A stretch of DNA of 52,671 nt from JAHCIE01 sp034431435 (GCA_034431435.1 DAOUDG010000074.1:1-52671); one strand, 5' to 3'; counted from the first letter of the stretch, positions 7,653-14,946 are shown. Numbers and translations are program-made. Notes: a model not told the origin generated them from the letters alone.

Positions 7653-8507
7653 ATGTCCGAGTATCGCACCGTCGATGTCATCCCCGGCGTCATCATCGCC
7701 GCCTGCCCGCTCGGCGGGTCGCCCATCGACACCGCCGTGACTCTGGCCCAGGGTTGGCGGCTCGCTGTCATTGATACCGGCGTCGCCGCCTTCATGCCCG
7801 CCGCCATGCAGCCGGCCCTGAATCGCCTCGACGCCAACCTGGCCGATGTCGATTTCATCATCAACACCCACGGCCACTGGGACCACGTGGAGGGCAATAC
7901 CGCCATTCAGGCGGCCAGCGGCGCGCCGGTCCTCATCCACCCCGACGACATGGGTCTGCTCGATGCGCCACCCGACCGCCTGCTCAGCGACGGGCAGACG
8001 ATTGACCTGGGCGGCTTCGCGTTCCAGGTGATTCACGCCCCCGGCCACTCGGCCGGCATGGTCTGCCTCTACGAGCCAGCCCAGCGCCTGCTCCTCGTCT
8101 CCGACGCCGTGCAGGGGTGCGGCGCGGGCGACGCCGGACTGCCCGCCTACTTCCACTCCGGCGACCAGTACCGCGCCAGCCTCGCCCGCCTCGCCGCCCT
8201 CGACGTGGCGACCCTCGGCCTCGGCCACGAATTCGCCTGGGACGGCCCGCGCCGCTTCGTCCATCGCGGTGACGACGTGCGCCGCTTCTTCGACGCCAGC
8301 CTCTACCTCGCCGCCGCGACGGGCCGCGCGGCCCGCGCTGCCCTCGACGATGTCGGCCCGGAAGACTGGTCAGCCCTCGTGGCCGCCTTCGCCCGCCGCC
8401 TCGGCGACACGCCCGGCTTCGCCATCGACCCGGCCGTCGGCCTGGACGACTTGCAGCAGGGAACCCTGCGCAGCGAGATGCGCGACCTCGGGCTGCTGTT
8501 CCCGTGA
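7653..8507 (+). CDS. MBL-fold metallo-hydrolase (284 aa)
   Basis: A metallo-beta-lactamase-fold hydrolase with the metal-binding motif THGHWDHVEG (His73, His75, Asp77, His78). A second His lies in HAPGHSAGM (His132), a bridging Asp in VSDAVQG (Asp151), and there is a late GLGHEFAW histidine. The length fits the glyoxalase-II/quorum-lactonase-like group, which hydrolyse thioester, lactone or related bonds in the cytoplasm using two metal ions. The substrate cannot be read from sequence. It starts at ATG 7653 behind a good promoter. Its last 4 bases overlap a frame leading into the next gene, whose own start is placed 36 bp further on. There is no signal peptide. Confidence 0.85.
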   Translation: MSEYRTVDVIPGVIIAACPLGGSPIDTAVTLAQGWRLAVIDTGVAAFMPAAMQPALNRLDANLADVDFIINTHGHWDHVEGNTAIQAASGAPVLIHPDDMGLLDAPPDRLLSDGQTIDLGGFAFQVIHAPGHSAGMVCLYEPAQRLLLVSDAVQGCGAGDAGLPAYFHSGDQYRASLARLAALDVATLGLGHEFAWDGPRRFVHRGDDVRRFFDASLYLAAATGRAARAALDDVGPEDWSALVAAFARRLGDTPGFAIDPAVGLDDLQQGTLRSEMRDLGLLFP

Positions 8508-8542
8508 CTCGACGCGGCGCGACACGCTCGAAAGGACGAGGC

Positions 8543-9589
8543 ATGCGATCCGCCTCCGCCGCTGGCATCCTTGCCCTGCTCGCCGCCCTCTTGAATCTGG
8601 GCGGCCTGGCCTATCTCAGTCAGGCGGCTGCCCCCTCTGCCCCCGACATCACCCCCACCACGACGCCCCTGCCCGCCGCCTGGCTCTTCCTGCCCCTCAT
8701 CGCCCGTGGCGCGGCTCCGCCACCTACCCCCAGTGTGACCCCAACGGCCACCCCAGCCAGCCTGACCCTGACCGGCCTGGTCTACCAGGCGGCGGTTGGC
8801 CCTTCGGCCCCCATCCCCGCCGCGCGTGTCTCCGTCACAGTCTGCGTCCCCCGCACCTTTAGCGCCCTCACCGACGCGGCCGGCCACTACAGCCTGTTCG
8901 TGCCGGCCGAGTACCTGGCCGCTTGCAGCGAGGTGGGCCTGGCTGTAATCGCCAACGGCTACCAGCCCAGTGTCGAACGCGCCAGTGTCGCGGCCCTTCT
9001 CGCCCAGCCCCAACGCGACTTCGCACTGCACGCCGGGCCGCCCACCTTCACGCCGACGCCCACGGCGACCGATACCGCCGCCGCCACCCCGACGCCGACA
9101 GCCACGGCGACCGATACCGCCACCGCCACCCCGACGCCGACAGCTACGGCGACCGATACCGCCACCGCTACCCCGACGCCGACAGCCACGGCGACCGATA
9201 CCGCCGTCGCCACCCCGACGCCCACGCCCACGGCGACCGATACCGCCGTCGCCACCCCGTCGCCGACGCCGACAGCGGAGCCGCCGGACCTGACCCTCAC
9301 CGGGCGCGTCTACGATGCCGCGCAGGGCACATCGGCCGGCATCCCCAACGCCTACGTCGGCGTCAGCGTGTGCGTGCCGCGCACCTTCAGCGCGGTCACC
9401 GACGCCCACGGCGATTACAGCCTCTTCGTCCCGGCCGCGTACCTGGCCGGCTGCGGGCAGGTCATTCTCTCCGCGACGGCCAGCGGCTACGCGCCCCTCT
9501 ACCAGGAGGCTGATACGGCCGCCTTGTTCGCCGACCCGCGCCGCGATTTCGGGCTGCTGGTCGGCTCGCCGACGCCGCCCGCGCCCTGA
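8543..9589 (+). CDS. Secreted protein with two carboxypeptidase-regulatory-like domains and a TP-rich linker (348 aa)
   Basis: Start chosen at ATG 8543 with AAAGGACGAG upstream. Residues 1-30 form a signal peptide or N-terminal anchor (AAGILALLAALLNLGGLAYL). Two near-duplicate domains of about 75 residues follow, each beginning LTLTGxVY and containing VCVPRTFSAxTDAxGxYSLFVPAxYLA. This is the layout of carboxypeptidase-regulatory-like / SpaA-type beta-sandwiches. Between them lies a 14-residue Thr/Pro/Ala repeat (TATDTATATPTPTA type) copied five times, probably a flexible cell-wall or extracellular linker. No enzyme motif is present. The two domains look like an internal duplication. A structural or surface-display role is inferred. 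Confidence 0.65.
   Translation: MRSASAAGILALLAALLNLGGLAYLSQAAAPSAPDITPTTTPLPAAWLFLPLIARGAAPPPTPSVTPTATPASLTLTGLVYQAAVGPSAPIPAARVSVTVCVPRTFSALTDAAGHYSLFVPAEYLAACSEVGLAVIANGYQPSVERASVAALLAQPQRDFALHAGPPTFTPTPTATDTAAATPTPTATATDTATATPTPTATATDTATATPTPTATATDTAVATPTPTPTATDTAVATPSPTPTAEPPDLTLTGRVYDAAQGTSAGIPNAYVGVSVCVPRTFSAVTDAHGDYSLFVPAAYLAGCGQVILSATASGYAPLYQEADTAALFADPRRDFGLLVGSPTPPAP
9059..9268 (+). repeat. 42-bp tandem repeat, five copies, coding
   Basis: Five direct 42-bp units, each containing ACGGCGACCGATACCGCC. They encode the 14-residue TP-rich linker of the secreted protein. The unit is a multiple of 3, so the frame is kept. Copies differ at only a few positions. Confidence 0.85.
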
Positions 9590-9597
9590 GCGGGCAA

Positions 9598-9685
9598 CCG
9601 AAGAGGCGGCCCGCCCCTCTCACGACGAGAGGAGTGGGCCGCCTCGAAGTACCTTCGCCAGCAGCGCCCCGATCATTTCGGTTAC
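9598..9685 (-). ncRNA. Candidate minus-strand small RNA with an 18-codon reading frame
   Basis: A consensus promoter at 9692-9720 fires leftward. About 80 bases later lies the strong hairpin 9603-9645, so the predicted transcript is about 85-90 nt. No minus-strand gene follows for 2 kb, so this is not a leader of a downstream gene. The RNA contains an 18-codon frame (9676 to 9620, product MIGALLAKVLRGGPLLSS). Its stop codon falls in the hairpin loop and it has no clear ribosome-binding site. It could be a structured regulatory RNA, a micropeptide gene, or antisense to the end of the secreted-protein mRNA. Only promoter and hairpin are seen; function is unknown. Confidence 0.4.
9603..9645. terminator. 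Strong hairpin downstream of the secreted-protein gene
   Basis: A 19-bp stem with two mismatches: left arm 9603-9621 begins GAGGCGGCCC, right arm 9627-9645 ends GGGCCGCCTC, with a short loop. It ends 8543-9589 on the plus strand and would also terminate the minus-strand transcript starting near 9685. The U-run is weak on both sides. Confidence 0.65.
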
Positions 9686-9691
9686 GCCGCC

Positions 9692-9720
9692 ATTGTAGCA
9701 CATCCGTGCTATGCCGTCAA
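9692..9720 (-). promoter_or_regulatory. Near-consensus orphan promoter (minus strand)
   Basis: Read on the minus strand: TTGACG (9720-9715), 17 bp, TACAAT (9697-9692). It has the best match to the housekeeping-sigma consensus in the window, and it points away from the cupin gene into the convergent gap. Confidence 0.65.
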
Positions 9721-9789
9721 GGCTCCAACCGCTGCCAGCCTGAGTCCGTCAACTCTTTGCACCCCATCGCTCATGCCAGGAGGACCGCC

Positions 9790-10155
9790 GTGTCGACCCC
9801 CATTGCCCCCCATGTCGCCCCCCAGCCCGAGGACATTCTACAGCGCACCCCCATCGCCCGCTGGGCTGTCACCCCCCTCGTCGGCGCGACGGCCGTCTGG
9901 TGGGAGTTCGTCCCCGACTCAGACCTGCCCCGCCACAATCACCCCCACGCCCAGCTCGTTGTCGTCCTGGAGGGCAGCATCGACCTCATCTTCGACGACG
10001 GCGCAGTCACCGTTGGCCCCGGCCAGACCCTGCCCATTCTCCCCCACGTCTACCACGGCGCGCGTGTTGGCCCCGCTGGCGTGCGCGTCGTCGACGTCTT
10101 CATTCCATCCCGCGACGAGTACGAGGCCGAATACAAGGCGGCGCGCGGCGCGTGA
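9790..10155 (+). CDS. Cupin-domain protein (121 aa)
   Basis: Start placed at GTG 9790 because AGGAGG lies just upstream; the longer frame to 9634 reads through the terminator region. A single small beta-barrel cupin with a first metal motif RHNHPHAQ (His49, His51, His53), the strand pattern LVVVLEGSIDLIFDDG, the turn VGPGQTLPILPHVYHG (second-motif His) and a final VRVVDVFIPSRDEY. Such cupins bind a metal and either isomerise or oxidise small molecules or act as sensors. The substrate is not evident. It stands alone, with the terminator hairpin upstream and a separate promoter downstream at 10193. Confidence 0.8.
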   Translation: MSTPIAPHVAPQPEDILQRTPIARWAVTPLVGATAVWWEFVPDSDLPRHNHPHAQLVVVLEGSIDLIFDDGAVTVGPGQTLPILPHVYHGARVGPAGVRVVDVFIPSRDEYEAEYKAARGA

Positions 10156-10192
10156 GGCCCCCGCCCGCCATGCCAGGCGACGGGCGCGAAAC

Positions 10193-10220
10193 TTGCCAAT
10201 TCCCGCCACTCGGCTATGCT
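10193..10220 (+). promoter_or_regulatory. Predicted promoter, leaderless type
   Basis: TTGCCA (10193-10198), 16 bp, TATGCT (10215-10220). The ATG at 10228 is 7 bp after the -10 box, so transcription should start at the start codon. An in-frame ATG at 10216 lies inside the -10 box and cannot be used from this promoter. Confidence 0.55.
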
Positions 10221-10227
10221 ACGTAGC

Positions 10228-10545
10228 ATGGAGACGGAACCCATCGACCGCTCCCTGCGGGGAGACCCCATCACCATCGCGGGCTACACCTTGCGCCCCG
10301 TCGCCCGTCTGTCGGGGCGCGCCGTACGCCGCGCGCCGCCCGGCCGCGGCGGCGGCCTGTGGGCGCGGCTGGTCCCCGTCGGCGTCGACGTCCAGGCCCC
10401 CGACGGGAGCGTCTACCACGTCGCCACGCCCGACGCCACCGCCATGTGGGCGTGGCGTCTGCTGTGGCTCACCCTGATCGTGACTGTGGCCGTCGGGCTT
10501 GTGCGCCTCCGGCGGCCCAGACGCCGGAGCGGAGCTACCCCATGA
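10228..10545 (+). CDS. Small unknown membrane-anchored protein (105 aa), first gene of the GerW/DUF4342 operon
   Basis: Start METEPIDRSLRGDPIT, placed 7 bp after the -10 box. A soluble N-terminal part of about 70 residues (ITIAGYTLRPVARLSGRA, then LWARLVPVGVDVQAPDGS, a likely small beta domain) precedes one C-terminal membrane helix (WRLLWLTLIVTVAVGLV) and a basic RRPRRRSG tail. The stop codon overlaps the next start (ATGA at 10542), so translation is probably coupled to the GerW-like gene. The repeated 'VxPxGVxVxAPDG' tone is shared with the neighbour, but no family is recognised. Role unknown. Confidence 0.55.
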   Translation: METEPIDRSLRGDPITIAGYTLRPVARLSGRAVRRAPPGRGGGLWARLVPVGVDVQAPDGSVYHVATPDATAMWAWRLLWLTLIVTVAVGLVRLRRPRRRSGATP

Positions 10546-10937
10546 ACCGTTCTCTCCCACCCCTTGACCCCATCGACCACATGCTGGACCGTCTCACCTG
10601 GCGCGCGGCCTTCGGCGACCCCGTCCAGACCGACGACACCACCGTGATTCCCGTCGCCGACGTCACGCTGGGCTTCGGCTACGGCCACGGCTTCGGCGGC
10701 GCCGCCGCTGAGGGCGAGGCAGACACCTCGCCCGAAGAGACAGGCGGCGGCGGCATCGGTGGCGGCGGCATCGTGCAGTCGCGCGGCGCGCTCCACGTTA
10801 GCCCCGCTGGCGTGGCATACAAGCCCTTCGTGGACGTAAACCGCCTGCTCCTCATCCTGCTCCCCGTCATCGCCTGGAACGTCTTCTGGATCAGCCGCGC
10901 CGTCGCCGCCTTCGCGCCTCGCCACAGCGACGAGTGA
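10542..10937 (+). CDS. GerW/YtfJ-family protein with C-terminal membrane helix (131 aa)
   Basis: MNRSLPPLDPIDHMLDRL starts at the ATGA overlap with the upstream gene. The core matches the Spore_YtfJ / GerW pattern: GDPVQTDDTTVIPVADVTLGF, then GYGHGFGG, a glycine run GGGGIGGGG, then ALHVSPAGVAYKPFVDV. GerW is needed for germination in Bacillus, but the family is wide and found in many bacteria that do not sporulate, where its role is unknown. The final helix (LLLILLPVIAWNVFWISRAVAAF) should anchor it in the membrane. It sits next to another C-anchored protein and DUF4342, suggesting a small membrane complex. Nothing in the window suggests sporulation. Confidence 0.75.
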   Translation: MNRSLPPLDPIDHMLDRLTWRAAFGDPVQTDDTTVIPVADVTLGFGYGHGFGGAAAEGEADTSPEETGGGGIGGGGIVQSRGALHVSPAGVAYKPFVDVNRLLLILLPVIAWNVFWISRAVAAFAPRHSDE

Positions 10938-10971
10938 CGGCCGTCCCCGCCACCCCCGCAAGGAGGCTGCC

Positions 10972-11268
10972 GTGACCGAACCAACCGCCGCCACCGCCGA
11001 GTCGTCGCTGACCGATACGTTCCATGTCAGCAGCGACCAGCTCCTGACCACCCTCAAGGATCTCGCCCACGAGGGCAACGTCCGCCGCATCCTCATCGCC
11101 GATACGACCGGCAAGACCCTGCTGGAAGTGCCCCTCTCCGTCGGCCTGCTGAGCGCGCTGGTCGCCCCCGCCTGGGTCGCCGTCGGCGTCATCGCCACCC
11201 TGGCCGCCCACTACACCATCGTCGTCGAGCGCACCCCCGACGCCGCTTCCCCATCCGATGACTCGTGA
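10972..11268 (+). CDS. DUF4342-domain protein (98 aa)
   Basis: GTG start with AAGGAGG 6 bp upstream. The domain pattern is clear: FHVSSDQLLTTLKDLAHEGNVRRILIADTTGKTLLEVPLSVG, then a hydrophobic hairpin LLSALVAPAWVAVGVIATLAAHYTIVVER. DUF4342 proteins are short, often fused to or next to GerW-like or PspC-type membrane-stress genes, and their biochemical function is not established. It lies 34 bases after the GerW-like gene, and its stop overlaps the next gene's GTG start (GTGA). The four genes 10228-12005 therefore look like one transcription unit. Confidence 0.85.
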   Translation: MTEPTAATAESSLTDTFHVSSDQLLTTLKDLAHEGNVRRILIADTTGKTLLEVPLSVGLLSALVAPAWVAVGVIATLAAHYTIVVERTPDAASPSDDS

Positions 11269-12005
11269 GCCTGCCTATGCCCGCCCGTCGCATTCTGGTC
11301 GTCGCCCTGCTGCTCATGCTGGTGCTGGCTGGCTGCCGCTCGGCCCGCATCAACGTGCGCGGCTCAGGCGCTGTCGTCGCCGACCCCCGCCCCGTTGGTA
11401 ACTTCACCCGCGTCACCTTCACCCTCCCGGCAACCCTCATCGTCCAGCCCGGCGACACCGACTCCGTCATTGTCGAGGCCGACGACAACCTCAGCGCCGA
11501 GATTCGTACCGAAGTCCTGGACGGCGACCTCATCATCGCCAGCCAGCGCAGCTACATCACGCCGCGCCCCTCTGTCCCCGTCACCGTCCGCGTCACCGGC
11601 AAAGCCATCGACACCGTCAACGTGACCGGCGTGGGCGAGGCTCGCATCAGTGACCTCAGCGGCCCCAGCCTCAAGCTCACCCTGGGCGGCCCCGCCCGGC
11701 TGACCGCCGACAACCTCCGCGTCGATGCCCTGGCCGTCAGCCTGGGCGGGACCGGCGCCATGACCGTCAGCGGCCAGGCTCCCCGCCAGGAAGCCACCAT
11801 CGGCGGCGCAACCACCTACCAGGCCGACGGCCTGGACAGCCGCGACGCCACCGTCACGGCCAGCGACGGCGCGCGCGCCATCGTCCGCGCCAGCGATAGC
11901 CTCAACGCTACCGTCTCCAACGGCGCGACTATCGAATACCTCGGCTCGCCCCGCGTCACCGAGCGCATCGTCGGCTCTGGTCAGGTGAAGCCCCACGCGC
12001 CGTAG
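11265..12005 (+). CDS. GIN-domain (DUF2807) lipoprotein (246 aa)
   Basis: The N-terminus is basic, followed by LVVALLLMLVLAGC, a good lipobox with the modified Cys at residue 24, so the protein is an exported lipoprotein. The rest is a long right-handed beta-rich repeat typical of the 'putative auto-transporter adhesin, head GIN domain' (DUF2807): SGAVVADPRPVGNFTRVTF, then short repeats such as VTGVGEARISDLSG, LTLGGPARLTADNL, VSLGGTGAMTVSG and ATVSNGATIEYLGSPRV. The start could be GTG 11265, coupled to the upstream stop, or ATG 11277. The family is widespread next to PspC-type regulators. Its ligand is unknown. Confidence 0.85.
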   Translation: MSLPMPARRILVVALLLMLVLAGCRSARINVRGSGAVVADPRPVGNFTRVTFTLPATLIVQPGDTDSVIVEADDNLSAEIRTEVLDGDLIIASQRSYITPRPSVPVTVRVTGKAIDTVNVTGVGEARISDLSGPSLKLTLGGPARLTADNLRVDALAVSLGGTGAMTVSGQAPRQEATIGGATTYQADGLDSRDATVTASDGARAIVRASDSLNATVSNGATIEYLGSPRVTERIVGSGQVKPHAP

Positions 12006-12090
12006 GATAGCCGCCGCAACTCCTGCCCGCCCGCTGCGTACAGTGAGGTAGATACCGAATAGCCGCGCCCCGCGCGCCGACCGAAACGAC

Positions 12091-12771
12091 GTGACCATGT
12101 CTGGCCTGTTCCCCGTCCTCACCTACAAACCCACCTACGCCGAGGTCGACATCCCCTGCCTCGCCGACACCGGCCGCGAGATCTTCCGCCGCGTCGGCAA
12201 GACCAACAGCCTGCGCCAGGTCGTCACCTTCAACCACGCCGGCCGCGAGTACGTCGCCAAGACCTACTCCCGCAACCTGGGCGAGATCGCCTGGCGTGAC
12301 ATGCGTAAGGCCAAAGGCAGCTTCGACGAGGCCGCCCGCCACCTGCCCGTCGCCCCCACCCTGTTCGTCTATGGCCGCGAGCGCGCCGACGGCCAGAACG
12401 GCGAGCGCACCGTCATCCGTGTCCAGGCCTTTTACCGCCGCCGCCTGTGCGACCTCAGCGACGACGAGTTGCTCTCCCCCGCCATCAAGCCCCAACTCCT
12501 CGCCCTCCTCGACGCCATCGAGCGCATGATTCGCGAGGCTGGCTGGCTGCCCGACCCCTTCGGTCACCCCGCCCACCCGACCGACATCCCCCATTGGCCG
12601 TCGCTGCGCCGCTCCACCAACATCATGGTCAGCGACGACAACCACGTCGCCTTCATCGACATCAACTACCCACAACCCTGGAACATGACGGCCAACCCGG
12701 TTGGGCTGGCCGCCCTCAGCGCCGTCCGCCTGCGCCTCGACGAATTCCGTCGCTTTCTGGCCGAGGGTTGA
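12091..12771 (+). CDS. Protein-kinase-like fold protein with degenerate catalytic loop (226 aa)
   Basis: GTG 12091 or ATG 12097 can start the frame. Residues 48-60 (FNHAGREYVAKTY, Lys57) look like the VAxK strand of kinase-fold enzymes. Residues 177-193 (NIMVSDDNHVAFIDINY, Asn177 and Asp190) look like the stretch from the catalytic Asn to the metal-binding Asp of the DFG-like motif seen in aminoglycoside-phosphotransferase and lipopolysaccharide-kinase relatives. The usual HGD before Asn is missing (PHWPSLRRST instead), so activity is doubtful. There is no membrane segment. The end of the gene runs into a heptamer repeat. Family assignment is tentative, and an unrelated fold remains possible. 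Confidence 0.4.
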   Translation: MTMSGLFPVLTYKPTYAEVDIPCLADTGREIFRRVGKTNSLRQVVTFNHAGREYVAKTYSRNLGEIAWRDMRKAKGSFDEAARHLPVAPTLFVYGRERADGQNGERTVIRVQAFYRRRLCDLSDDELLSPAIKPQLLALLDAIERMIREAGWLPDPFGHPAHPTDIPHWPSLRRSTNIMVSDDNHVAFIDINYPQPWNMTANPVGLAALSAVRLRLDEFRRFLAEG

Positions 12772-12834
12772 AGGTTGAAGGTTGAACGCTGGAAAACAGC
12801 CACCTTCAACCTTCCAACTTTCAATCATCAACCC
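12767..12834. repeat. Inverted heptamer repeat (GTTGAAG flavour)
   Basis: GTTGAAG, GTTGAAG, GTTGAAC, GCTGGAA on the left. ACCTTCA, ACCTTCC, AACTTTC, AATCATC, AACCC on the right. The arms are complementary and could fold into a hairpin after the kinase-like gene. The first units overlap its stop codon. Confidence 0.7.
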
Positions 12835-12840
12835 TATAAT
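12835..12840 (+). promoter_or_regulatory. Perfect -10 box, leaderless type
   Basis: TATAAT directly after the heptamer repeat and 6 bp before ATG 12847. The -35 region (12812-12817, TTCCAA) is weak and formed by the repeat itself. Confidence 0.5.
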
Positions 12841-12846
12841 TCCCCC

Positions 12847-13545
12847 ATGCGCAGATTCCTCCTTCCCGCCGATGCTGCCAGGATGGTCTATCGCCTCGCC
12901 AGGGGTGAATTCGTGCCCCCCCAGGTCGACGATATCGAACTCACGCCGCTGGAAAAGGCGTTGCGCCAGTATCAGGCCCGCCGCCTGGCCGAAACCCACG
13001 CCGACCTTGCCGTCGACCCCGAGTTCGCCCCCGCCGCCCACTTCTTCCTCACCGACATCTACGCCGATCGCGACTTCGCCCGTCGCGACGCCGAGCTGGA
13101 AGCCCTCTACGATTTCGTGCGCCCCGTCATGCCCATCGAAGCCATCGAGTCCATGGCGAACGCCGTCGCCCTCAACAACCTCACCCACGAGTTGGACGGC
13201 CACATGGCCCAGCGCCTCCAGGCCCTCGGCGCGACGGAGAGCTTCAGCCACGAGCAATACGCTGAGGCCTACCGCCAGGGCAGCTACGAGGCCCGCGTCA
13301 CCCAGATCGACCTCGTCGTTGCCCTCCTGCGCCAGATCGCCGGCCTGCAAGACGTCCCCTTCATCGGCACGGCCCTGACCACCACACGCGGCGCGGCGCA
13401 GCGCATGGGTTGGGGGACGCTCCACAACTTCCTGGAGCGCGGCTATAGGGCGTGGAACGGCGTCACCGACCCCGGCCTCTTCGTGCAGACCATCGAGCGC
13501 CGCGAGCGCGACCTCAACGACCGCCTCTTCGGCAAGACAGCCTGA
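12847..13545 (+). CDS. Conserved unknown cytoplasmic protein (232 aa)
   Basis: Start MRRFLLPADAARMVYRL lies 6 bp after a TATAAT box; the frame could extend to 12775 but would read the repeat. The protein is mainly helical with no membrane segment. The segment HFFLTDIYADRDFARRDAELEALY resembles a widespread uncharacterised proteobacterial family with an FFLxxLYxxxDFxxRD signature, recalled by pattern and not searched. Further conserved-looking parts are NNLTHELDGHMAQRL and YRQGSYEARVTQIDLVVALL. The product may be a regulatory or ligand-binding helical bundle. No catalytic motif is evident. Function unknown. Confidence 0.5.
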   Translation: MRRFLLPADAARMVYRLARGEFVPPQVDDIELTPLEKALRQYQARRLAETHADLAVDPEFAPAAHFFLTDIYADRDFARRDAELEALYDFVRPVMPIEAIESMANAVALNNLTHELDGHMAQRLQALGATESFSHEQYAEAYRQGSYEARVTQIDLVVALLRQIAGLQDVPFIGTALTTTRGAAQRMGWGTLHNFLERGYRAWNGVTDPGLFVQTIERRERDLNDRLFGKTA

Positions 13546-13590
13546 GCCTACCCGTCACGGCGCTTGGGCGACCGCCACCGAGCTGCTACT

Positions 13591-14832
13591 ATGCCTACCA
13601 CCCCCGGCCCCATTGCCATTCTCGGCTCTGGCGAGCTATCCGACTCCATGGCCGAGGTTCATCGCCGCCTGATGGACCTCATTGGCGACCCCGTGCGCCC
13701 CGTTTTCATCGATACCCCGGCCGGCTTCGAGCCAAACGTGGACCAGATCGCGGCGAAGGCGGTCGCCTATTTCAACCGCAACTTCGGCCTGCCCCTGGCC
13801 GTCGCCCACTACCACAACCGCACCGCCCCCGCCCCGGCCACCGCCGCCGCCGTCACCGCCATCCGCCAGGCCAGCTATCTGTTGGCCGGTCCCGGCAGCC
13901 CCAGCTATGCCGTCAACGTCTGGCATGACAGCCAGGTCTGGCAGGCCATCGAGGCGCGTTGGCAGGAAGGCGCGGCGCTGGTCTTTGCCAGCGCCGCGGC
14001 CCTGGCCCTGGGCCGCTACACCATCCCCGTCTACGAGATCTACAAGGCGGGCCACGAAGTCTGCTGGCGCGCGGGCCTCGACCTCCTCGGCCATCTCGGC
14101 CTTGTCGCCGCCCTCGTCCCCCACTGGAACAACGCCAGCGGCGAACAGCACGATACCCGCTTCGCCTTCATGGGCGCGGCTCGCTTCAGCCAGCTGGAGC
14201 AACAACTGCCCCCAGAGACGACCATCATCGGCGTCGACGAGTACACCGCGCTGATCATCGACCCCGTCACGCGCCTCGCCAGCGTTCTCGGCAGCGGCCA
14301 GGTCACCCTGCGCCACGTCGGCCGCCAGCGCGTCTTCGGCAAGGGCGATGACTTCGCCATCGACGCCAGCCCGGATGCCACCGCCGAGATGGCCGCCCTG
14401 CCCCTATCCGCCGACCCACCGCCCCCCCTCAGCGATGCCGCCGAGGGCGAGCGTGACATCCTCGCCCTACGCGACACAACCCGCGCTGCCTTCGCCCGTG
14501 GCGATTCCCAGCAAGCCGCGCAAGGCGTTGTCAGCCTCAGCCTCATCGCCGGGGCGGGCCTCGAGCAGGGCCTCCCCCGCCGCGCCGAGCGCGCCGTGGA
14601 ATCCCTCCAGACCCTGCTGCCGCTGCTGCCGAGCCTCAGCCCCGACCCTGCCTCCCTGGCCGCCGTGGCGCATGAGCGCGCCACCCTCCTCGACCTGCTC
14701 ATCCGTGTCCGCGCCGACCTGCGCGGCGCGAAGCAGTACGCCCTGGCCGACACCCTGCGCCAGCGCCTCGCCGACCTCGGCTACATCCTCGAAGACGGCC
14801 CGACCGGCACAACCTGGCGGCGCGACCCGTAA
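13591..14832 (+). CDS. S51 peptidase-like (type 1 GATase-like) domain fused to a cysteinyl-tRNA-synthetase-like tail (413 aa)
   Basis: Start ATG 13591; an in-frame TTG at 13564 is less likely. Residues 1-270 follow the peptidase S51 / cyanophycinase-like layout: PIAILGSGELS, VFIDTPAGFE, SYLLAGPGSPSYAV, then LVFASAAALALG. The last occupies the place of the G-x-S-A-G nucleophile motif, with Ser134 kept but both glycines replaced by Ala. Residues about 280-413 are helical and end RADLRGAKQYALADTLRQRL then LGYILEDGPTGTTWRR, which closely follows the C-terminal anticodon-side end of cysteinyl-tRNA synthetase (aminoacyl core absent). Such fusions are unusual. The tail may bind tRNA or act as a dimerisation helix. 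Enzyme activity is uncertain. Confidence 0.65.
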   Translation: MPTTPGPIAILGSGELSDSMAEVHRRLMDLIGDPVRPVFIDTPAGFEPNVDQIAAKAVAYFNRNFGLPLAVAHYHNRTAPAPATAAAVTAIRQASYLLAGPGSPSYAVNVWHDSQVWQAIEARWQEGAALVFASAAALALGRYTIPVYEIYKAGHEVCWRAGLDLLGHLGLVAALVPHWNNASGEQHDTRFAFMGAARFSQLEQQLPPETTIIGVDEYTALIIDPVTRLASVLGSGQVTLRHVGRQRVFGKGDDFAIDASPDATAEMAALPLSADPPPPLSDAAEGERDILALRDTTRAAFARGDSQQAAQGVVSLSLIAGAGLEQGLPRRAERAVESLQTLLPLLPSLSPDPASLAAVAHERATLLDLLIRVRADLRGAKQYALADTLRQRLADLGYILEDGPTGTTWRRDP

Positions 14833-14846
14833 CCCCAACCGCAAAA

Positions 14847-14946
14847 CGTGAGACGTGAGACGTGAGACCACTGAATGTAGGTCACGCCTCACGCCTCACG
14901 CTTTATCGCCAGTCTCGAATCCCCAATCTCCAATCCCTAATCTCCC
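14847..14946. repeat. Inverted heptamer repeat array between convergent genes
   Basis: CGTGAGA three times, a short spacer, then TCACGCC, TCACGCC, TCACGCT, followed in register by GAATCCC, CAATCTC, CAATCCC, TAATCTC. The left and middle arms are complementary, a likely bidirectional terminator between the S51-like gene and rpe. It reaches the rpe stop codon. Confidence 0.8.

Noticed and set aside
9059..9268. CRISPR array
   Set aside because: The 42-bp units are directly adjacent with no unique spacers and encode a TP-rich protein linker in frame.
8303..9409. Long minus-strand frame rich in Gly/Arg
   Set aside because: It is a GC-skew shadow of the MBL and TP-rich genes, with no domain and no ribosome-binding site.
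9620..9676. Leader peptide controlling a downstream operon
   Set aside because: No minus-strand gene lies within 2 kb downstream, so it is reported only as a small-RNA or micropeptide candidate.
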